64,000 bases of DNA from Streptococcus sanguinis SK1 = NCTC 7863. GTDB lineage: Bacteria; Bacillota; Bacilli; Lactobacillales; Streptococcaceae. Shown here one piece after another: positions 53,803 through 62,410 of the stretch (the first letter of the stretch is position 1; every line of letters starts with the position of its first letter). The notes beneath the pieces are model-generated. The model was not told where the DNA came from. It made no database searches and saw only the letters and a list, made by a program, of their open reading frames with translations. The stretch is taken from contig NZ_GL878507.1 in assembly GCF_000194945.1 (NCBI RefSeq), positions 186,001-250,000 of the forward strand. The letters run 5' to 3'. The translations under genes were made by a program, and so were the position numbers.

Positions 53803-53829
53803 AATTTCGGGATGCGCTCCCGATTTTTT
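53803..53829 (+). terminator. Terminator after pspC-like gene
   Basis: TCGGGA-N5-TCCCGA followed by T6. A further hairpin without T run is at 53888-53918 (GCTTCTTTTAGA against TCTAAAAAAGAAGC with a bulge). A possible promoter TTGACA (53939) precedes the next gene. Confidence 0.82.
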
Positions 53830-53990
53830 ACTTGAAGTAGGGAATGTTTTAGTAAGACATTTCTATGCCGTGATTTATTTTCTGCTTGCTTCTTTTAGAA
53901 AAAATCTAAAAAAGAAGCAGGATAGAAAACCAGGTAAATTGACACTTAAAAACATCACCAAAATATTAGCAATTTATCCAAGGAGGAAAT

Positions 53991-54482
53991 ATGACAGAAA
54001 TTTGGAATGCCTATGACTTAAATCGAAATCAACTCCCTCATCTCCTGGTTCGAGGAGAAAAAATTCCTGAAGGACAGTTTCATCTATGTGTTAATGTCTT
54101 GGTTCGCCATCTGGATGGTGATATTCTCTTTATGCGGCGGTCAGCCAATAAAAGTCTCTATCCTGGCTATTATGAGTTCGGAGCGGGAGGCAGTGTGCTG
54201 GCTGGAGAGGATAGCCAGACAGCCGCCTTACGTGAATTAAAAGAGGAAACTGGTCTGGTTCCTGACAGCATCAGACTTTTGGAGCAGGTGTGCTCTGTCA
54301 ATGATCAGTGCCATTTCGACTACTATGAGGTGGTTGTGTCTGGCGATAAGAGTCAAGTCCGCTATCAGGAAGGCGAAACAGATGCTCATGTCTGGTTGCC
54401 TCTGAAAGAGGTCCCAGATTTTGTAGAAAACCATCCTTGTTTTAAGAACCAAAAGAAGATTCTTAACAGCCTGCTTGACTAA
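53991..54482 (+). CDS. Nudix hydrolase
   Basis: 163 aa. The Nudix box GSVLAGEDSQTAALRELKEE followed by TGL matches GX5EX7REUXEEXGU near residues 69-91. The N-terminal MTEIWNAYDLNRNQL pattern and HLCVNVLVRHLDGDIL are typical of the YfcD/IPP-isomerase-like subgroup. It hydrolyses a nucleoside diphosphate-linked compound; substrate unknown. AAGGAGG precedes ATG. Confidence 0.9.
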   Translation: MTEIWNAYDLNRNQLPHLLVRGEKIPEGQFHLCVNVLVRHLDGDILFMRRSANKSLYPGYYEFGAGGSVLAGEDSQTAALRELKEETGLVPDSIRLLEQVCSVNDQCHFDYYEVVVSGDKSQVRYQEGETDAHVWLPLKEVPDFVENHPCFKNQKKILNSLLD

Positions 54483-54581
54483 GACCGTGGCTGTTTTTCT
54501 ATTTTTACTAAAAAGTTGATTTAAATCAAAATATTTTTTCGCTCTAAAATCAATCTTAAAGATTCTTTTGAGGTAAAAATT

Positions 54582-54590
54582 TGCTATAAT
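54582..54590 (+). promoter_or_regulatory. Extended -10 promoter of hprK operon
   Basis: TGC-TATAAT (TATAAT 54585-54590), 30 bases before the hprK ATG. Confidence 0.65.
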
Positions 54591-54620
54591 AGAAGCAGAC
54601 AAATTTGAAGGGAGAAGACA

Positions 54621-55556
54621 ATGTCAGTAAAGGTCAAAGACCTCTTAAAAATGTCTCGTCTGTCTCAGGAGTACGGAGATAAAGTTTTACTGGAGAAAGA
54701 AATTAAAACTTCAGATATTTCTCGGCCTGGACTTGAAATGACTGGATATTTTGATTTTTATACACCCGAGCGGATACAGCTGATTGGGATGAAAGAGTGG
54801 TCTTATCTGATGAAGATGAGCTCTCATAATCGCCATCAAGTACTGCTGAAAATGTTCCAGCCTGAGACGCCGGTGGTTATCATTGCTCGAAATTTAGAGA
54901 TTCCTAAAGAAATGATTGATGCGGCTGATGAGAAGCAGGTTGCTATTCTTAGAAGCAAAGCCTCTACTAGCCGCTTGTCTGGAGAAATTTCCAGTTATCT
55001 TGATTCTCGGCTGGCTGAGAGGACCAGTGTTCATGGGGTTCTGATGGATATTTATGGCATGGGGGTTCTCATCCAAGGGGACAGTGGAATTGGTAAAAGT
55101 GAGACAGGGCTTGAATTGGTTAAGCGTGGCCATCGTTTGGTTGCGGACGATCGAGTGGATATCTATGCTAAGGATGAAGTGACCCTTTGGGGAGAGCCGG
55201 CTGAAATCCTGCGACACCTATTAGAAATTCGTGGTGTTGGTATCATAGATGTTATGAGCTTATACGGAGCCAGTGCAGTTAAAGATTCTTCTCAAGTTCA
55301 GATAGCTGTTTATTTGGAGAATTACGACACTCAAAAAACTTTTGACCGTCTAGGTAATGATACAGAGGAGCTGGAGGTTGCCGGTGTCAGAATTCCACGT
55401 ATTCGGATTCCTGTAAAGACTGGCCGCAATATCTCGGTCGTAATTGAGGCTGCGGCGATGAACTATCGAGCTAAGCAAATGGGCTATGATGCTACTAAGA
55501 TCTTTGAAGAGCGCCTCACCGATTTAATTAGCCGGAATGAGGTGAAACATGATTGA
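54621..55556 (+). CDS. hprK: HPr kinase/phosphorylase
   Basis: 311 aa bifunctional enzyme that phosphorylates HPr on Ser46 under high glycolytic flux and reverses it, controlling CcpA. N-terminal domain (about 1-130) and kinase domain with Walker [20 protein letters not shown] near 153-170, catalytic HxD/ADDRVDI, and the K/P-loop motif [23 protein letters not shown] precedes ATG. First gene of an operon with lgt (8-base overlap). Confidence 0.97.
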   Translation: MSVKVKDLLKMSRLSQEYGDKVLLEKEIKTSDISRPGLEMTGYFDFYTPERIQLIGMKEWSYLMKMSSHNRHQVLLKMFQPETPVVIIARNLEIPKEMIDAADEKQVAILRSKASTSRLSGEISSYLDSRLAERTSVHGVLMDIYGMGVLIQGDSGIGKSETGLELVKRGHRLVADDRVDIYAKDEVTLWGEPAEILRHLLEIRGVGIIDVMSLYGASAVKDSSQVQIAVYLENYDTQKTFDRLGNDTEELEVAGVRIPRIRIPVKTGRNISVVIEAAAMNYRAKQMGYDATKIFEERLTDLISRNEVKHD

Positions 55557-56334
55557 TCCAGTAGCTATCCAACTAGGGCCTATCAGTATTCGCTGGTATG
55601 CCATCTGTATTGTCACGGGCTTAGTTTTAGCCGTTTATCTTGCCATGAAAGAAGCTCCGCGTCGGAAGATTATTCCTGATGATATTTTGGATTTTATCCT
55701 AGTGGCTTTTCCCGTAGCCATCGTGGGTGCCCGGCTTTATTACGTGGCCTTCGAGTGGGATTATTACGGTAAGAATCTGATAAAAATCATTGATTTCTGG
55801 AATGGCGGAATAGCAGGTATTGCTATTTACGGCGGGCTGATAGCTGGTGCTATCGTTCTCTACTTTTTTTGTAGGAGAAGGCTGATTCACCCAGTTGATT
55901 TTCTGGATATTGCAGCACCAAGTGTGATGATTGCCCAGAGTATTGGTCGCTGGGGAAATTTTGCCAACCATGAGGCCTATGGTGCGGCAGTTAAGAGTTT
56001 GGACTATCTGCCTAGCTTTATTCGTGAAAATATGTATATCGAAGGCAGCTACAGACAGCCAACTTTCCTCTATGAATCTCTATGGAACCTACTTGGTTTT
56101 ATCTTGATTATTGTTCTCCGCCGTCGGCCTAAGTTGCTGAGACAGGGAGAAATCGCCGCCTTCTATCTAATTTGGTATGGATTTGGTCGGATGATCATTG
56201 AGGGGATGCGGACAGACAGTCTCATGTTTGCTGGTCTGCGTGTTTCCCAATGGTTATCTCTGATTCTTATTTTTGTCGGAATCGGCATCATCATTTACCA
56301 AAGAAAAAAGAAAGCCCCTTACTATCAAGAATAA
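55549..56334 (+). CDS. lgt: Prolipoprotein diacylglyceryl transferase
   Basis: 261 aa membrane enzyme that adds diacylglycerol to the lipobox Cys of prolipoproteins (for example the one at 32518). About seven membrane segments; the family signature [13 protein letters not shown] lies near residues 130-142, with [12 protein letters not shown] and [15 protein letters not shown] as in Lgt. Starts inside hprK. Confidence 0.97.
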   Translation: MIDPVAIQLGPISIRWYAICIVTGLVLAVYLAMKEAPRRKIIPDDILDFILVAFPVAIVGARLYYVAFEWDYYGKNLIKIIDFWNGGIAGIAIYGGLIAGAIVLYFFCRRRLIHPVDFLDIAAPSVMIAQSIGRWGNFANHEAYGAAVKSLDYLPSFIRENMYIEGSYRQPTFLYESLWNLLGFILIIVLRRRPKLLRQGEIAAFYLIWYGFGRMIIEGMRTDSLMFAGLRVSQWLSLILIFVGIGIIIYQRKKKAPYYQE

Positions 56335-56392
56335 GAAATAATAGATCCGTTGACTCTTTTATAAGAGATGTCAGCGATGAAAGGAGAGAAAT

Positions 56393-56791
56393 ATGATAAT
56401 TGAAATTGCTTATGCTTTACTGGCAGTTGCCCTTATTATCTTCGTGATTTACTTGACGATAACAGTCAAAAATCTGGGCGAGAAAGCTGGTAAGATGCTA
56501 GATGAAACAGAAAATACCATCAAGGTCTTGACTTCTGATGTCAACGTGACCCTTCACCAAACCAATGATTTACTGGCCAAGGTCAATGTCTTGACTGACG
56601 ACATCAATCAAAAAGTCGCAACTATTGATCCTTTGTTTACAGCTGTAGCGGACCTGTCTGAGTCTGTTTCAGATTTAAACGTTCAGGCGCGCACGCTGAG
56701 TAAAAAAGCTGTGTCTGTTGGCAAGGGATCTGTCAAGACAACAGCTGGTTTATCTGCTTTGCGTTTTGCTTCAAAATTGTTTAAAAAATAA
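56393..56791 (+). CDS. DUF948 membrane-anchored protein
   Basis: 132 aa. One N-terminal membrane helix (about 4-26) and a helical, coiled-coil-like cytosolic or external part with heptad-type repeats (LLAKVNVLTDDINQKVATID). DUF948 proteins are general-stress-like and of unknown function. AAGGAG lies about 9 bases before ATG. Part of the hprK-lgt operon by spacing. Confidence 0.88.
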   Translation: MIIEIAYALLAVALIIFVIYLTITVKNLGEKAGKMLDETENTIKVLTSDVNVTLHQTNDLLAKVNVLTDDINQKVATIDPLFTAVADLSESVSDLNVQARTLSKKAVSVGKGSVKTTAGLSALRFASKLFKK

Positions 56792-56806
56792 GAAAGAAGG
56801 TCTATT

Positions 56807-57289
56807 ATGGGAAAATTTTCATCACTGTTATTGGGCGCCGTTACAGGTGCAGCTGCTGCCTATTTTCTGACCAGTAAGAAAGGAAAGGAAACGACAGATA
56901 AGGTTCGGGACTTTGTTAAGGAATACCAAGAAAATCCTGATGATATTCACGAAGCTGTCGTTCAGTCTGCTAAAGACTTTTCAAATCAAGCTGTCAGCGC
57001 AATTCAACAAACCAAGGAAAAAGTTGAGAAAGGCGAGATTACAACTGAAACAGTCATCGAATCTGTCAAAGAAACGACAAAATCAGTCGTGGACTACTCG
57101 CAAGATAAGTTTAACGAAATCAAAGAAAAATTTGATAAAGAAGAAAGTAACTTTGCAGAGGAAGAGCCTGTGATCTTCCAAGAGGAAGAAGAGGAACCTT
57201 CAGAAGAAATCATAATTGACTTCGGAGCAGAAGCGACAGAAGGTCAAGAAGAAAAGACTGCTGAAACTGATAATCAAGAAGAAAAATAA
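56807..57289 (+). CDS. YtxH domain protein
   Basis: 160 aa. N-terminal Gly/Ala-rich membrane segment (SSLLLGAVTGAAAAYFLTSK) followed by KKGKETTDKVRDFVKEYQEN, the YtxH signature; a long amphipathic helical part and a very acidic C-terminus (EEEEEPSEEIIIDFG). Frequently found next to DUF948 in Firmicutes; linked to envelope stress, precise role unknown. 15 bases after the DUF948 gene. Confidence 0.88.
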   Translation: MGKFSSLLLGAVTGAAAAYFLTSKKGKETTDKVRDFVKEYQENPDDIHEAVVQSAKDFSNQAVSAIQQTKEKVEKGEITTETVIESVKETTKSVVDYSQDKFNEIKEKFDKEESNFAEEEPVIFQEEEEEPSEEIIIDFGAEATEGQEEKTAETDNQEEK

Positions 57290-57294
57290 AATAA

Positions 57295-57325
57295 AGAAGA
57301 TTAGCAAAATTGCTAGTCTTCTTTG
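57295..57325 (+). terminator. Terminator of hprK operon
   Basis: AGAAGATTAGC and GCTAGTCTTCT (one G-U) around a 6-base loop, followed by TTG-rich DNA. Confidence 0.8.
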
Positions 57326-57345
57326 TTTGCAAGAACGAAAAAAAG

Positions 57346-57376
57346 AACCGAGGATAGAAAGCATCTTCGGTTTTTT
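57346..57376 (+). terminator. Second terminator hairpin
   Basis: ACCGAGGAT and ATCTTCGGT with a 7-base loop, then T6. A backup to the preceding hairpin. Confidence 0.75.
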
Positions 57377-57411
57377 CTTATATTTTAAAATCGTAGAATC
57401 ACAAGGTTGGT

Positions 57412-57714
57412 TTATTTGCTAGTTTGGCGTTTCTTTGCGAACAGGCGATAAGATTGAATGCTAATCAGGCTAGAAGCAATGGCCAAAGTGAAGGACATAA
57501 ATGTATTCATTTTTAAACTCAAAAATACAAAGCTAAACAAAACTGTCAAGACACAGAAAACAGCAATATTTAAGAAGAAAAAGAGTTCGCTTAATCTTGG
57601 TGATGTTTCTGCTTCAGGTAGGTATTCTTGATAGAGTGGTGTTTGTTCAGATTCAATTTCTTGGTAGTAGTAGTCAGTTGGGTCATCATATTGTTGGTAT
57701 TTTCTTACGTGCAT
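57412..57714 (-). CDS. Small membrane protein, DUF3270-like
   Basis: 100 aa. A polar, Tyr/Glu-rich N-terminus (MHVRKYQQYDDPTDYYYQEI) then two membrane helices (about 45-66 and 70-90) and a basic tail (RLFAKKRQTSK). It resembles streptococcal DUF3270 proteins of about 100 residues, by memory and not with certainty. AAGGAGAGAG precedes ATG on the minus strand. Function unknown. Confidence 0.72.
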   Translation of the reverse strand: MHVRKYQQYDDPTDYYYQEIESEQTPLYQEYLPEAETSPRLSELFFFLNIAVFCVLTVLFSFVFLSLKMNTFMSFTLAIASSLISIQSYRLFAKKRQTSK

Positions 57715-57829
57715 AATTCTCTCTCCTTACAGTACCCTCTAATTCTACCATTTTTTTGCAGTTTTAAATATTACAAAAGGATTACAAAACGAATAAATTC
57801 GAATGAAAAACCACTCCTTTATATTTTTT

Positions 57830-57838
57830 TGCTATAAT
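57830..57838 (+). promoter_or_regulatory. Extended -10 promoter next to the 57845 start codon
   Basis: TGC-TATAAT (TATAAT 57833-57838) ends 6 bases before ATG. The expected start point falls on the A of the start codon. Confidence 0.6.
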
Positions 57839-57844
57839 GGTTGT

Positions 57845-58774
57845 ATGAAAAAGATAATTATTACAGCAACAGCTGAAAGTATAGAACAAGTTGAGGAACT
57901 TTTAGAGGCAAATGTCGATCGAATTTATGTCGGTGAGAAAAATTATGGCCTTCGGTTGCCTCATAATTTTAGTTTAGACGAATTAACTCGAATTTCTGAC
58001 TTGGTTCACCAAGCAGGAAAAGGGTTGACTGTTGCGGTGAACGCGCTCATGCATCAGGAAATGATGGATAATATTAAGCCTTACCTTGATTTCTTGCAGG
58101 AGATTGGGGCAGATTATATTACGGTTGGAGATGCTGGTGTTTTCTATGTGCTGCAGCGCGATGGCTATAAATTAAAAACCATTTACGACGCATCGACCAT
58201 GGTTACCAGCAGCCGTCAGATTAACTTTTGGGCTAAGAACGCTGGTGTTTCAGAAGCTGTCTTGGCGCGTGAGATTCCTTCTGCTGAGCTTTTTAAGATG
58301 CCAGAAATTCTGGAAATTCCTGCTGAAGTCTTGGTTTACGGAGCTAGTGTCATCCATCACTCCAAGCGTCCTCTTTTGCAGAATTACTATAATTTTACTC
58401 GTATCGATGATGAGAAGACGAGAGAACGAGACCTCTTTCTGGCGGAACCAAGCGATCCGCAGAGCCATTACTCGATTTTTGAGGACAATCATGGTACTCA
58501 TATTTTTGCCAATAATGACTTGGATTTGATGACCAAGCTGATAGAGTTGGTTGACCATGGATTCTGCAACTGGAAGCTAGAAGGTCTATACACGCCAGGC
58601 CACAACTTTGTTGAGATTGCTAAGATTTTTGTCGAGGCGAGGGATTTGATTGAAGCAGGCAAGTTTAGCTCAGATCAAGCCTTTGTTCTGGATGAGGCGA
58701 TTCATAAACTGCATCCGAAAAATCGTTTTCTCGATACAGGATTTTATGACTATGATCCCGATATGGTAAAATAA
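57845..58774 (+). CDS. U32 family protein, TrhP-like (first of pair)
   Basis: 309 aa from ATG 57845 (MKKIIITATAESIEQVEELL); the frame is open 14 codons further upstream but that stretch contains the promoter. TIM-barrel start with DRIYVGEKNYGLRLPHNFSL and RIDDEKTRERDLFLAEPSDP. It pairs with the next gene as in Bacillus yrrN/yrrO (TrhP1/TrhP2), which hydroxylate U34 of tRNA with prephenate; annotated historically as collagenase-like peptidases. It lacks the C-terminal extension of its partner. Confidence 0.88.
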   Translation: MKKIIITATAESIEQVEELLEANVDRIYVGEKNYGLRLPHNFSLDELTRISDLVHQAGKGLTVAVNALMHQEMMDNIKPYLDFLQEIGADYITVGDAGVFYVLQRDGYKLKTIYDASTMVTSSRQINFWAKNAGVSEAVLAREIPSAELFKMPEILEIPAEVLVYGASVIHHSKRPLLQNYYNFTRIDDEKTRERDLFLAEPSDPQSHYSIFEDNHGTHIFANNDLDLMTKLIELVDHGFCNWKLEGLYTPGHNFVEIAKIFVEARDLIEAGKFSSDQAFVLDEAIHKLHPKNRFLDTGFYDYDPDMVK

Positions 58775-58785
58775 ACATTGAAACT

Positions 58786-58811
58786 AGAGCTCCTTTTAGG
58801 AGTTCTTTTTT
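58786..58811 (+). terminator. Terminator between the U32 genes
   Basis: AGAGCTCC and GGAGTTCT (one G-U) followed by T6. The 180 bases after it are A+T-rich without a gene; a -10-like element TATAAAATAA lies near 58947. Confidence 0.78.
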
Positions 58812-58998
58812 GAAAACAAAAATAATATTTCTAAAACATGAGTAAAAAATAGATGTTTCAAACTATTTTTTGAATTAATTCGAAAAATCCGAAAATTAGA
58901 ATTGTGAAAATAATTCAAAGAACCTTGCTTTTAGGGGTAAATTACTATAAAATAATAAGGATTAGACATCAACACTTTTATATTGCAAATAGGAGAAA

Positions 58999-60288
58999 AT
59001 GATGGCAAGAAAATTGAAACGACCAGAAGTGTTATCACCTGCTGGTACTTTGGAAAAGCTAAAAGTAGCTGTTCGATATGGAGCAGATGCTGTTTTTATT
59101 GGCGGACAGGCCTATGGACTGCGCAGTCGGGCTGGGAACTTTACCTTTGAACAGATGGAAGAAGGGGTTCAGTTTGCGGCTCGTTATGGTGCTAAGGTCT
59201 ATGTCGCGGCAAATATGGTCATGCACGAGGGGAATGAAGAGGGTGCTGGTGAGTGGTTCCGCCGTTTGCGAGATATCGGGATTGCGGCTGTCATTGTTTC
59301 AGATCCGGCTTTGATTGCTATTGCAGCATCGGAGGCTCCTGGTCTGGAAATCCACCTATCGACTCAGGCCAGTGCGACCAACTATGAAACGCTGGAGTTC
59401 TGGAAAAATCTAGGACTGACTCGCGTTGTCCTAGCTCGCGAAGTTTCTATGGCTGAGCTGGCAGAAATTCGCCGACGGACTAACGTTGAAATCGAAGCTT
59501 TTGTTCATGGAGCCATGTGTATTTCCTACTCCGGCCGCTGTACGTTATCCAATCACATGAGTATGCGCGATGCCAATCGTGGAGGCTGCTCGCAATCCTG
59601 TCGTTGGAAATACGACCTCTATGATATGCCTTTTGGACAAGAACGTAAGAGCTTGAAAGGTGAAGTTCCAGAAGAATTTTCCATGTCCGCTGTTGATATG
59701 TCCATGATTGACCGCATACCAGACATGATTGAAAACGGAGTGGATAGCTTGAAGATTGAGGGACGGATGAAGTCTATTCATTACGTTTCTACTGTGACCA
59801 ACTGCTATAAAGCAGCTGTGAATGCTTATCTAGAAAGTCCTGAAAAGTTCGAAGCTATCAAGCAGGATTTGGTCGATGAGATGTGGAAGGTTGCTCAACG
59901 TGAATTGGCTACAGGATTCTACTATCATACTCCAACTGAAAATGAGCAGCTTTTCGGAGCGAGACGTAAGATTCCAGAATACAAATTTGTAGCAGAAGTA
60001 GTAGCCTATGACGCAGACAGTCAGACAGCGACTATTCGTCAGCGAAATGTTATTCATGAAGGGGATCAAGTTGAGTTTTACGGACCAGGCTTCCGTCATT
60101 TTGAAACCTTTATCACAGACCTTCGAGATGCTGAAGGGAATAGAATTGATCGGGCTCCTAATCCGATGGAGCTTCTGACTATTCACTTAGAGCAGCCAGT
60201 AGAGGCAGGTGATATGGTGCGGGCTCGCAAGGAAGGCTTGATTAATCTATACAAGGAAGATGGCACTAGCGTGACCGTCCGAGCTTAA
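58999..60288 (+). CDS. U32 family protein, TrhP-like (second of pair)
   Basis: 429 aa. The U32 signature EAFVHGAMCISYSGRCTLSN at about 166-185 has the conserved cysteines, with further Cys in RGGCSQSCRW, fitting an iron-sulfur site. N-terminal barrel (RPEVLSPAGTLEKLKVAVRY) and a C-terminal beta domain (about 330-425). In Bacillus and Escherichia such proteins install 5-hydroxyuridine at tRNA position 34. AGGAG precedes ATG (second Met at 59002 equally possible). Confidence 0.93.
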   Translation: MMARKLKRPEVLSPAGTLEKLKVAVRYGADAVFIGGQAYGLRSRAGNFTFEQMEEGVQFAARYGAKVYVAANMVMHEGNEEGAGEWFRRLRDIGIAAVIVSDPALIAIAASEAPGLEIHLSTQASATNYETLEFWKNLGLTRVVLAREVSMAELAEIRRRTNVEIEAFVHGAMCISYSGRCTLSNHMSMRDANRGGCSQSCRWKYDLYDMPFGQERKSLKGEVPEEFSMSAVDMSMIDRIPDMIENGVDSLKIEGRMKSIHYVSTVTNCYKAAVNAYLESPEKFEAIKQDLVDEMWKVAQRELATGFYYHTPTENEQLFGARRKIPEYKFVAEVVAYDADSQTATIRQRNVIHEGDQVEFYGPGFRHFETFITDLRDAEGNRIDRAPNPMELLTIHLEQPVEAGDMVRARKEGLINLYKEDGTSVTVRA

Positions 60289-60360
60289 TCTTATATTCAT
60301 AGGTGGCTTTTTAATCTAAAAGTCATCTTTATGAATACAGGTTTTCAGAGAGGAAGTAGC

Positions 60361-60684
60361 ATGATCCAGGTTTACGGAGATATTCTTGATGAGGAGACTC
60401 GATGCCAGCATTATCACAGTGAGAGAGATATCATAGCCCTTAAGTGCTTTGCTTGTCAGAAATACTATCCTTGCTTTCTCTGTCATGACCGCTACGAAGA
60501 TCATGCTTTTCTGGCCTATCCTGTGAGACGGTCAGAAGATCGAGTAGTCCTTTGCGGCCATTGCAGGACTGAGCTGACTATTTCTCAGTACCTTGGCTGT
60601 GAGGATACCTGCCCTTTCTGCGCTCATCCTTTTAATCCTGGATGCAAGAAGCATCGATCAATTTATTTTCAGACAAATAAATAA
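60361..60684 (+). CDS. CHY-type zinc finger protein
   Basis: 107 aa from ATG 60361, where AGAGG lies 7 bases upstream; an earlier in-frame ATG at 60331 lacks an SD. The pattern C-x-H-Y (RCQHYHSERDIIALKCFACQ), then CFLCHDR, LCGHCRTELTI and DTCPFCAHPFNPGCKKH gives the Cys/His set of a CHY zinc finger. Small zinc-binding proteins of this kind occur across lactobacillales; function unknown. Confidence 0.88.
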   Translation: MIQVYGDILDEETRCQHYHSERDIIALKCFACQKYYPCFLCHDRYEDHAFLAYPVRRSEDRVVLCGHCRTELTISQYLGCEDTCPFCAHPFNPGCKKHRSIYFQTNK

Positions 60685-60710
60685 CTCTTCCATCCAGCTG
60701 GATGGAAGAG
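60685..60710. terminator. Bidirectional terminator
   Basis: CTCTTCCATCC-AGCT-GGATGGAAGAG, perfect 11-bp stem exactly filling the gap between two convergent stop codons. Confidence 0.88.
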
Positions 60711-61052
60711 CTATCTTTTGAAACGACGATTGGTGATGCGAATGTCCTTCTTTTGGGCTTCACGGATATTATTGGGTACGAGACTGATTCGCTTTATGTC
60801 CTGCACGCGGATAATAGTGGTCATACTTTTCTTGAAATTCTTGATAATCAGCTGCAGGCGCTCGCGATCGTATTTAACAATATCGCCAGTGAAGCTTTTA
60901 TCCAGAAAGATAACGTGGACACCAGATTGTTTTCGCAGAGCTAGCTCGATGGTACGCAGGATGCGGCCGCTGTCCTCTGGTCCTTGTTCATTCTTTTTGC
61001 CACTGATAAATTCGTTGGCTCTTTGTAAAATCATTTCGAGATATTTTTTCAT
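60711..61052 (-). CDS. Hypothetical basic protein, YolD-like
   Basis: 113 aa from ATG at 61052, chosen because GGAG sits 9 bases upstream; an earlier in-frame ATG at 61067 has none. Helical N-terminus (MKKYLEMILQRANEFISGKK) and a C-terminal half with DKSFTGDIVKYDRERLQLII..IIRVQDIKRISLVP, a pattern like YolD or other small beta-barrel RNA/DNA-binding folds. Strongly basic tail (KKDIRITNRRFKR). Family not certain. Confidence 0.7.
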   Translation of the reverse strand: MKKYLEMILQRANEFISGKKNEQGPEDSGRILRTIELALRKQSGVHVIFLDKSFTGDIVKYDRERLQLIIKNFKKSMTTIIRVQDIKRISLVPNNIREAQKKDIRITNRRFKR

Positions 61053-61157
61053 AGCTAAAATCTCCATAACTTGTTACAATATATTATATAACAAAATTCC
61101 CTAAATTGTAAATTCTTTTACGAATTATTAGTTGGAAAATAAAACAAGAGGTGAAAT

Positions 61158-61370
61158 ATGGCAGAATTTACATTCGAAATCGAAGAAAAACTTCTGGTCC
61201 TGTCTGAAAATGACAAGGGCTGGACCAAGGAGCTCAACCGCGTTAGCTTTAACGGAGCACCAGCTAAGTATGATATTCGGACTTGGAGTCCAGACCACAG
61301 CAAAATGGGCAAGGGAATTACACTATCTAATGAAGAATTCCAAGTTCTCGTGGATGCATTAAAAAACTGA
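61158..61370 (+). CDS. YdbC-like PC4-type single-strand DNA-binding protein
   Basis: 70 aa. MAEFTFEIEEKLLVLSENDK, then GWTKELNRVSFNGAPAKYDI and MGKGITLSNEEFQVLVDAL fit the PC4-like fold known from Lactococcus YdbC, which binds single-stranded DNA. AGAGGTG lies 5 bases before ATG. Monocistronic with a strong terminator. Confidence 0.88.
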   Translation: MAEFTFEIEEKLLVLSENDKGWTKELNRVSFNGAPAKYDIRTWSPDHSKMGKGITLSNEEFQVLVDALKN

Positions 61371-61396
61371 TAGAGAAAGCTCTATCAGTTTTTTCT
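61365..61396. terminator. Terminator shared by ydbC-like gene and bioY
   Basis: AACTGATAGAG-AAAG-CTCTATCAGTT, perfect 11-bp stem, with A and T tracts on both sides. It overlaps the last codons of both convergent genes. Confidence 0.88.
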
Positions 61397-61940
61397 ATTT
61401 CTCTGAAAAGTAGGGATGGAATTTCAGACTCTTAAAAATAGGAATGCTGATGATGGTGATGACAACCATTTTTAGCAAGTCTGGCAGGATAAAAGGAGTA
61501 AGACCAACCGCGACCGACTTAGAGAAATCAAAGCCTCCCAAAAAATGGAGTCCTAGGATACCACCGACAAAGACGAGAGCATCACCCAATACATTGGCTA
61601 TAAAAACCATATAGAAAGGACTGTCCTTATGGGTCAGACTGGATGTCACAAAGGCAAAGAGTAAGTAGAACCAGAGATAGCCGGCGCTTGGGCCCAAGAG
61701 AGCCTGGAAACCACCGCTTCCTCCAGCAAAGACCGGCAGACCAATAGCTCCCAGCAGCAGATAAATAAAGACTGACAAAACAGCTTCGCGAGGTTTGAAA
61801 ATCGTTGCAATCAAACCGACAGCAAAAGTCTGCAGCGTGATGGGAACAGGGCCGATGGAAATAGTTAATTGGGACAGGACAGCTAGGAAGGCAGCTCCGA
61901 TAGCTGGGAGGGCAAGAAGAAAAGCTTTGTTCTTGTTCAT
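61395..61940 (-). CDS. bioY: Biotin ECF transporter substrate-specific component BioY
   Basis: 181 aa with about six membrane segments. Family features: SIGPVPITLQTFAVGLIATI near 28-47, GLPVFAGGSGGFQALLGPSA (GxGG loop) and GYLWFYLLFA. It captures biotin and works with the shared ECF energising module encoded elsewhere. AGAGG lies 10 bases before ATG. Its promoter carries a BirA-like operator, suggesting biotin control. Confidence 0.95.
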   Translation of the reverse strand: MNKNKAFLLALPAIGAAFLAVLSQLTISIGPVPITLQTFAVGLIATIFKPREAVLSVFIYLLLGAIGLPVFAGGSGGFQALLGPSAGYLWFYLLFAFVTSSLTHKDSPFYMVFIANVLGDALVFVGGILGLHFLGGFDFSKSVAVGLTPFILPDLLKMVVITIISIPIFKSLKFHPYFSEK

Positions 61941-61941
61941 A

Positions 61942-61977
61942 AATAGTAAACCTCTTTTTAATTTTATGGTAACTATT
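61942..61977. promoter_or_regulatory. BirA-like operator at bioY
   Basis: AATAGTAAACC-N15-GGTAACTATT: an inverted repeat whose arms and spacing match the Firmicute BirA pattern (TTGTNAACC-N14/15-GGTTNACAA) with one or two changes per arm. It overlaps the bioY -10 and start region. Confidence 0.65.
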
Positions 61978-62002
61978 TTAAAGGCTAAATAAAAAAAGTC
62001 AA
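61975..62002 (-). promoter_or_regulatory. bioY promoter
   Basis: Minus strand TTGACT (62002-61997), 16-base spacer, TAAAAT (61980-61975). Confidence 0.75.
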
Positions 62003-62042
62003 GTCCTTCTTAATCGGACGAGACAATTATACAGACAGATTC

Positions 62043-62150
62043 TTATTTTAGTTTCTTGCTTCTGATGAGCAAGACGAAGAAGGCGATAAGACCAAAAATA
62101 TTAAAGAAAAGGATGCCCAAGGCCGCAAGAAGTTTTTTTGTTTTACTCAT
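62043..62150 (-). CDS. Tiny single-pass membrane protein, 35 aa
   Basis: MSKTKKLLAALGILFFNIFG continues LIAFFVLLIRSKKLK: a basic N-terminus, one membrane helix of about 22 residues and a basic tail. GAGGAAAA about 4 bases before ATG is a reasonable SD. No family recognised. The membrane-helix composition and SD argue it is real. Confidence 0.6.
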   Translation of the reverse strand: MSKTKKLLAALGILFFNIFGLIAFFVLLIRSKKLK

Positions 62151-62410
62151 CAGTTTTCCTCATTTCTGGATTACTTTGTACTATCATATCAAAATTTTCA
62201 ATGTTTGAATAGGCTTCATTAGAAAAATTAGCTATAGCTTCAAACTATATTCTTATCAATAAAAAAGGATTATCTAAAAGTGCTATAAAGAATTGCAGCA
62301 GCACACTTTGATTGATATAATAATGCAAAAGTAAATAAGAGTTTTTGCTAGAGGTGTGGGTGCGTAATCAACATCTTCCCAAAGCAAGACTGACTAGATT
62401 GGAGAAGGCT

